The notes under the pieces were generated by a model. The model worked only from the letters and a program-made list of their open reading frames with translations, was not told where the DNA came from and searched no databases. A stretch of 64,000 nt of DNA from DATCMH01 sp036563505 (lineage in GTDB: Bacteria; Pseudomonadota; Alphaproteobacteria; Rhizobiales; Beijerinckiaceae), in assembly GCA_036563505.1 (NCBI GenBank), contig DATCMH010000021.1, positions 6,037 to 70,036 on the forward strand, given 5' to 3'. Each line of letters starts with the position of its first letter. Position 1 is the stretch's first letter. This document shows positions 60,475 to 64,000 of this stretch, piece by piece. The position numbers and the translations under genes were made by a program.

Positions 60475-61917
60475 CTACTCGACAACGACCTTGTAGCGCT
60501 CGCCCGCCTTGAGCGGCCCGGCCTTGTCCAGGCCGTTGAGCAGCAGGAAGGTCTCTTGCGGCCTGTCGACCGGCATGCGCTGGGCAAGGCTCGCAACCGT
60601 GTCGCCCTCGCCCGCCGCCATGACCTGCAGCCGCAGCGGTTGGAGGGAACTCGCCTCCTCCGCAGAGACCGTCCTTACGCTGTCGAGAGCGGCCCGGAAG
60701 GCTCGGTCGCTCTCGCTCGAGAGGGTCCGGGTGGCGTAGATCAGGCGGTAGGTCGTCGCCCCGACGCGGATGGCGGCAAGGCGGAAGGCCCAATCCTTGC
60801 CCCGCGAGGTCGCCAGGGCCGCGGGGTTGCCGTTCACGGTCGTGGTCTCGACGCTGCCAGTCTCGATCGTGTCGCTCCAGGTCGAGCGCAGCAAAGCCTC
60901 GAGGCTCTGGCCTTCTGGCGCCTCGATGGCGTCGAAGAGAAGACGGCGGTCGCCTTCCCTGGAAGCGCCGACGACGGCGCGGGCGGTGTTCTCGAGGGCC
61001 AGACCCTCCGGCGCCTCGAACGCGACGCCGAGGCGTGGGTGAAGGAAGCGCCGTCCGCGCACGATACCGTCCGTCGGGTTGTCGCCGTAGGCGAGACCGT
61101 CGATCGCCGCGAGATAGCGGGCGCGATCATTCTCGCCGAGGCCCGGGGCGCCGATGCGCCGCGCGGCCGCCACCGCGATGGCGATACGCTCCGTGGTCGC
61201 CGGATGGGTGGAGAGCATGTCGCTGCCGCTCGCCGGCGAGACGCCGCTCTTCGCTCCGCCCGCCCGGCCCAGCGCCGTTAGGAAACGAGCGGCCCCGTAG
61301 GGATCGTACTTGGCGCCGAAGAGGGTGCGCACGCCGATCTGATCGGCTTCCAGCTCCTGGGCGCGGGAGAAGCTCGCGATTCGCACCCGCGAGAGGTCGC
61401 GCATGGTGGCGCCGGCGTTCGGATCGTTGAGGACGTCGGCCACGACCCGGCTGACCAGCACGGATTGAAGCTCCAGCTCCTTGCGCGCGTTGGCGTGGCG
61501 CAACGTGACGTGAGCGATCTCATGGGCGAGAACCGCGGCGATCTCGGCAGTGTCGTTGGCGAGCGCGAGGAGGCCGCGCGTCACGTAGAGGCGGCCGTTC
61601 GGCAAGGCGAAGGCATTCACCACCGGCGAGTTCAGGATCGTGACCTGGTAGGGCTCGTCCGGCCGCTCGGTCGCCGGGACGAGGCGGGTCGTGATCTCGG
61701 CGAGCAAGGCCCGGGCCTGCGGGGCTCTGTACTCGCCGCCGAAGGCCGCCACGAGCTTCTGGTGCTCGCGGTCCGCGGCGCGGTCCAGGGTGCCGGCGCG
61801 GGGCGCCTCCGGCGGCGGGGAGGGCGGCAAAAGCGCGGCGGTCTGGTCGCCCGCGCAGGCCGACAGGATCAGCGCGAGCGCGCCGACGCCCGCCCGCAGT
61901 CCGCGACGTGCCCCCAT
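60475..61917 (-). CDS. M48-family metalloprotease, lipoprotein
   Basis: A 480-residue zinc protease. The zinc motif HEIAH is at 132-136 (LAHEIAHVTLRHA), and a further Glu is in QELEADQIGV. A lipoprotein signal (MGARRGLRAGVGALALILSAC, Cys at 21) places it in the envelope. The C-terminal part (about 260-480) includes a beta-rich region and ends in a LysM-like segment (VMAAGEGDTVASLAQRMPV...FLLLNGL). I chose the ATG at 61917; an ATG at 61962 adds 15 residues without a better signal. It resembles BepA/LoiP-type quality-control proteases, though those lack the C-terminal part. Confidence 0.87.
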   Translation of the reverse strand: MGARRGLRAGVGALALILSACAGDQTAALLPPSPPPEAPRAGTLDRAADREHQKLVAAFGGEYRAPQARALLAEITTRLVPATERPDEPYQVTILNSPVVNAFALPNGRLYVTRGLLALANDTAEIAAVLAHEIAHVTLRHANARKELELQSVLVSRVVADVLNDPNAGATMRDLSRVRIASFSRAQELEADQIGVRTLFGAKYDPYGAARFLTALGRAGGAKSGVSPASGSDMLSTHPATTERIAIAVAAARRIGAPGLGENDRARYLAAIDGLAYGDNPTDGIVRGRRFLHPRLGVAFEAPEGLALENTARAVVGASREGDRRLLFDAIEAPEGQSLEALLRSTWSDTIETGSVETTTVNGNPAALATSRGKDWAFRLAAIRVGATTYRLIYATRTLSSESDRAFRAALDSVRTVSAEEASSLQPLRLQVMAAGEGDTVASLAQRMPVDRPQETFLLLNGLDKAGPLKAGERYKVVVE

Positions 61918-61969
61918 CGATCCCCGCGACGGCAGAGATACCGGATTCCAGGTGAAACGCATCTCGTTG

Positions 61970-62742
61970 TCAGGATCGCGTGCGCTTGAGTTCGCGCACC
62001 TCTAGCATATCGGGAACCCACAATTCCATGACCGGACCGCGCCGAATCTCGATCACCCCGCGGACCCGCACGAGGCGCCCCCGCAACGCCTCCGCCCCGA
62101 GCCCCCGGCCCGTGAACCTGCTCCAGGCGCGCTTCGAAACCGTCACCGCGAAATCGCGCGCATAGTCGCGGCCGAAGTTGAGATAGGTGCGGCTGCGCCG
62201 TTCGCCGACGCTGAGCACGCGCCCCTCGACCAGGGTGAAGCGCCCCTCGCGGGGGCGGGTTGGGTCGCCCAGAGGCCGAGGCGGCGCTCCCGCGCAGTTT
62301 CCTCGAGGGCCAGGAGCTCGGGCTGACAGAAGTGGTCGGCCGTGCCCGCGTCGACGACGGCACGGCCCGACTCGACGAGTTCCTGCGCCCAGTCGCGCTG
62401 CGGCTGGCCGAGTTCGATGCGGGCCGGCACCCGCCCCCAGCGATCCGGCGGTCCCGAGGCGACGAGAACCGTCTCGCCGATCCGCTGCCGCAGAGCGTCG
62501 AGGGTCATGGCGCGTTCGGCTGCCTCGTCCGGCAGGCGAAGGCCGAAGAGCCGCGCCGTCGGGCCCGAGGCGAGAGCGATCTCGCCCCGGTCGTCGACGG
62601 ATCGCACCGCATCGGTCCTGCCGTCGGATGGGCATTCAGCTTGAGCGCGCGGGCTCGACGTCTGCGCGGCCGCCCCCACGCCGAGCACCGCCCAGAACGC
62701 CGTCGAGAGAAGGATCCGCCACGCGCCCACGCGCAAGACCAT
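61970..62742 (-). pseudogene. Exported SNase-like (thermonuclease-family) gene with frameshift
   Basis: Two overlapping frames join into one protein of about 257 residues. Frame A starts at 62742 (MVLRVGAWRILLSTAFWAVL, a signal peptide), carries an SNase-like region (ARLFGLRLPDEAAE, DRWGRVPARIELG) and reaches ETARERRLGLWATQP. Frame B then gives PREGRFTLVEGRVLSVGERR, continuing RTYLNFGRDYARDFAVTV to its end at 61970. The switch lies near 62247-62268, where C-runs (CCCGCCCCCGCG on the coding strand) invite a one-base loss. SNase catalytic residues look degenerate. It could be a pseudogene, a sequencing error or programmed -1 shift. The fused product would be an exported nuclease-like protein. 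Confidence 0.8.
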
Positions 62743-62834
62743 AGCGCGGCCGTGGCCGACGCCAAAGGAACGGCCGCTGTCGGTCCCGCCGGTTTCCAGC
62801 CGCGCCGCCCGATGCTATAGGCGAAGCCCTCTGG

Positions 62835-62911
62835 GTCTCCGTAGCTCAGCTGGACAGAGCACAGGTTTCCTAAACCTGGGGTCGCAGGTTCGAGCCCTGC
62901 CGGGGACGCCA
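62835..62911 (+). tRNA. tRNA-Arg (anticodon CCT)
   Basis: A 77-base tRNA with encoded CCA. Acceptor GTCTCCG (62835-62841) pairs with CGGGGAC (62901-62907, one G-U); G62908 is the discriminator and CCA is at 62909-62911. The D arm is in AGCTCAGCTGGACAGAGC. The anticodon stem CAGGT/ACCTG encloses TTCCTAA, anticodon CCT, reading AGG arginine codons. The T arm is GCAGG/CCTGC with TTCGAGC. It converges with ssrA. Confidence 0.96.
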
Positions 62912-62940
62912 GACTGCCTGCAGCGAAGCCGGAAAATGGG

Positions 62941-62963
62941 AACGGCGCCCGAAGGCGCCGTTT
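62941..62963. terminator. Hairpin terminator shared by tRNA-Arg and ssrA
   Basis: AACGGCGCC (62941-62949) pairs perfectly with GGCGCCGTT (62954-62962) over CGAA. On the plus strand TTCTGTT follows; on the minus strand it is TTCG-looped and followed by CCCATTTT. It can stop both converging transcripts. Confidence 0.75.
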
Positions 62964-63234
62964 CTGTTGCTAGGCTTTCCCGAGCCCCGGATGGTTACGC
63001 CGCGAGGCGAACCTCACCCATGTCAACGTTGTCGTTGGCATTTGTGAATTTGCACCATTAAGGCGGTAGCTCAGCCTAATCGCAGCCTAGCCTTTATCGC
63101 GCCCAGTCGAACCCATGTCGCCCCCCTCAGGAACGCAGAACCCTGTGCTCGTGGTGGAGGCGGCGGGAATTGAACCCGCGTCCTGAACGCCTATTCCACT
63201 CTGCCTCTACGATCATAGCCGGGTTGCCCCGACG
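62964..63234 (-). ncRNA. ssrA: tmRNA, circularly permuted two-piece form
   Basis: On the minus strand the acceptor piece comes first: its T arm is GCGGG-TTCAATT-CCCGC and its 3' end is CGCCTCC-A-CCA, with CCA at 63154-63152. An intervening segment of about 26 bases (63151-63126) follows. The coding piece then starts GGGGGCG (63125-63119), which pairs with CGCCTCC including the G3-U pair expected for alanyl-tRNA synthetase. Its next bases GACATGGGTTCGAC are conserved in tmRNA. The tag frame (63039-62995) encodes ANDNVDMGEVRLAA then TAA. The alphaproteobacterial permuted layout is complete. The outer ends are approximate. tmRNA rescues stalled ribosomes with SmpB. Confidence 0.93.
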
Positions 63235-63240
63235 CTGACC

Positions 63241-63270
63241 TATATAGGCGCAAGGCCGGCCGATTGCCAG
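63241..63270 (-). promoter_or_regulatory. Candidate ssrA promoter
   Basis: On the minus strand CTGGCA (63270-63265), an 18-base spacer and TATATA (63246-63241) lie just before the acceptor piece. The -35 half is weak. Position fits a start near 63234. Confidence 0.4.
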
Positions 63271-63271
63271 A

Positions 63272-63700
63272 CTCTCCCCGAGCTAGGATCAGCAGCCCCA
63301 TGATGGTCAGGGCTGCGGCTCCTGCCGTGCCTCGGGCAAGCGCAGTGTCGCGCGCCGGTGCGAACGGGACAGGTGAAAAAAGCTCTTCCTCATCGCTTGA
63401 CAGGCCGACGAGGTATCGACATATACCCGCCTCCCGATCGGGGTTCGGTTCATCCGACCTCCTTCGGGATCCCTGAACGGGCTGGCGGCTTAAGATCTCG
63501 GCAAGAGATCGCGAGCGGTCGTGGAAGGAAGCACCGAAGCTTCACAGCTAATGGTGCGACATCCTTTCGACTTCACGCTGGCCCGATCCGCCGATATCTG
63601 TGCCGATGCAATGGCCGGTCTTGGCCGATACGCAACGCCAGGTCCCGGCGAGGTCTCTTGACCAGGGGCAACACAACGGGGGCCGAAAAAATCGGTAGCG
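63272..63700. other. Gap between ssrA and the rRNA promoter
   Basis: No secure gene. On the minus strand AAGGAGGT (63464-63457) sits three bases before an ATG at 63453, which opens a 48-codon frame (to 63307) of unlikely composition. A neighbouring frame encodes a more protein-like stretch (SSDEEELFSPVPFAPARD followed by a hydrophobic AAALTIMGLLILA), but it lacks a start codon and runs into ssrA. A small membrane protein gene damaged by a frameshift is possible, at low confidence. Confidence 0.3.
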
Positions 63701-63705
63701 GTGTG

Positions 63706-63734
63706 TTGACAAGGAAATCGGGTGGGCCTATATC
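63706..63734 (+). promoter_or_regulatory. Strong promoter of an rRNA operon
   Basis: A perfect -35 TTGACA (63706-63711), 17-base spacer and -10 TATATC (63729-63734). With the boxA-like site downstream at 63862 and no coding gene between, it fits the main promoter of a ribosomal RNA operon. Confidence 0.8.
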
Positions 63735-63741
63735 AGGTTCA

Positions 63742-64000
63742 TCGAGACGCCGCCGCTACCAAGCGGGCCGGCGTCACCGCTTTCCGAAGCATGATGACTG
63801 AGGGCGCCGACGAGAGTCGGAGCTTCGGTTCGCTTCCGGAAGGCCTGCATCGAGAGATGCCGCTCTTTGACAAGTTCATCTGGGAAAGAGAAGCGCGGGC
63901 GGCGGGTATCCTTGCGCCTGGGTGCTGAGAGGCGTCTGGGGAGAGATATCGAGCTGTCTTGCGTTTTGAGGAATGCCGGGTTCGGGCTCGTGGAAACGCG
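63742..64000 (+). promoter_or_regulatory. rRNA operon leader with boxA-like site
   Basis: The leader runs from the promoter to the right edge. GCTCTTTGACA at 63862-63872 matches the boxA antitermination element (consensus near TGCTCTTTAACA), followed by GGAAAGAGAAGCG, a combination I associate with the region before 16S rRNA in alphaproteobacteria. No 16S sequence is reached in the window, so the rRNA gene should start just beyond 64000. Apparent reading frames here are spurious. Confidence 0.75.

Noticed and set aside
63722..63928. 68-codon frame after the TTGACA promoter
   Set aside because: It overlaps the boxA-like element and the rRNA leader; no ribosome site and no family resemblance.

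Overview
The window is a GC-rich (roughly two-thirds G+C or more by eye), gene-dense chromosomal segment of an alphaproteobacterium, most likely order Hyphomicrobiales (Rhizobiales). The evidence is a circularly permuted two-piece tmRNA with an ANDN-type tag, the aerobic cobaltochelatase pair cobS/cobT, a CarD plus RpoH-type sigma pair, FdxA, the DUF1476 ATP-synthase inhibitor, HrcA next to rph/rdgB, and a GluQ/AlkA pair. I cannot fix the genus from sequence alone. No prophage, transposase or CRISPR array is visible; this is mostly core chromosome with small accessory pieces.

Layout. 1-900: 5' end of queC (cut by the window) and an AbrB/VapC-type toxin-antitoxin pair. 950-3830: prs, a lipoprotein and an M24-fold hydrolase. 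4150-7720: uvrC, pgsA, moaD and moaE, the last three overlapping or closely spaced. 8300-13590: purC, DUF1476, an HpcH-type aldolase, an esterase, the alkA/gluQ divergent pair and a 52-residue membrane protein. 13640-17290: dadA, a PEP mutase/isocitrate lyase-type enzyme, an orphan ABC substrate-binding protein and a HlyU-family protein. 17600-23490: a minus-strand cluster joining a TRAP transporter (dctQ, dctM, dctP) to an Asp/Glu-type racemase, a HAD phosphatase and an M20 peptidase. 23580-29870: PAP2 phosphatase, cold-shock protein, mdoH and lepA. 30020-33970: XRE-cupin regulator, three acetyltransferases and a chemoreceptor. 33940-39660: hrcA, rph, rdgB, an FNR-type reductase with a sulfite-oxidase-like Mo protein, and a D,D-carboxypeptidase with a long Lys/Ala/Pro tail. 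39870-49270: a DMT transporter, thiolase and MFS genes, bolA, a J-domain protein, cobS-DUF29-cobT, a Tat-exported phytase-like protein and rpmB. 49520-60460: DUF3108, a tetR/SDR/GST cassette, a Suv3-like helicase, an S4 protein, fdxA, a histidine kinase, carD and an rpoH-type sigma gene. 60470-64000: an M48 lipoprotein protease, a frameshifted SNase-like gene, tRNA-Arg(CCT), the permuted ssrA and the promoter/leader of an rRNA operon whose 16S gene should begin just past the right edge.

Two families of intergenic palindromic repeats recur. One family also sits inside uvrC, where it stays in frame and appears to be translated. Other unusual points are an S4 gene with no ATG/GTG/TTG start but a well-spaced CTG start, a VapC-like toxin with Asn replacing a conserved acidic residue, a DUF29 gene inside cobS-cobT, a promoter-to-terminator unit upstream of carD that could be a small RNA, and a single-base frameshift in the SNase-like gene.
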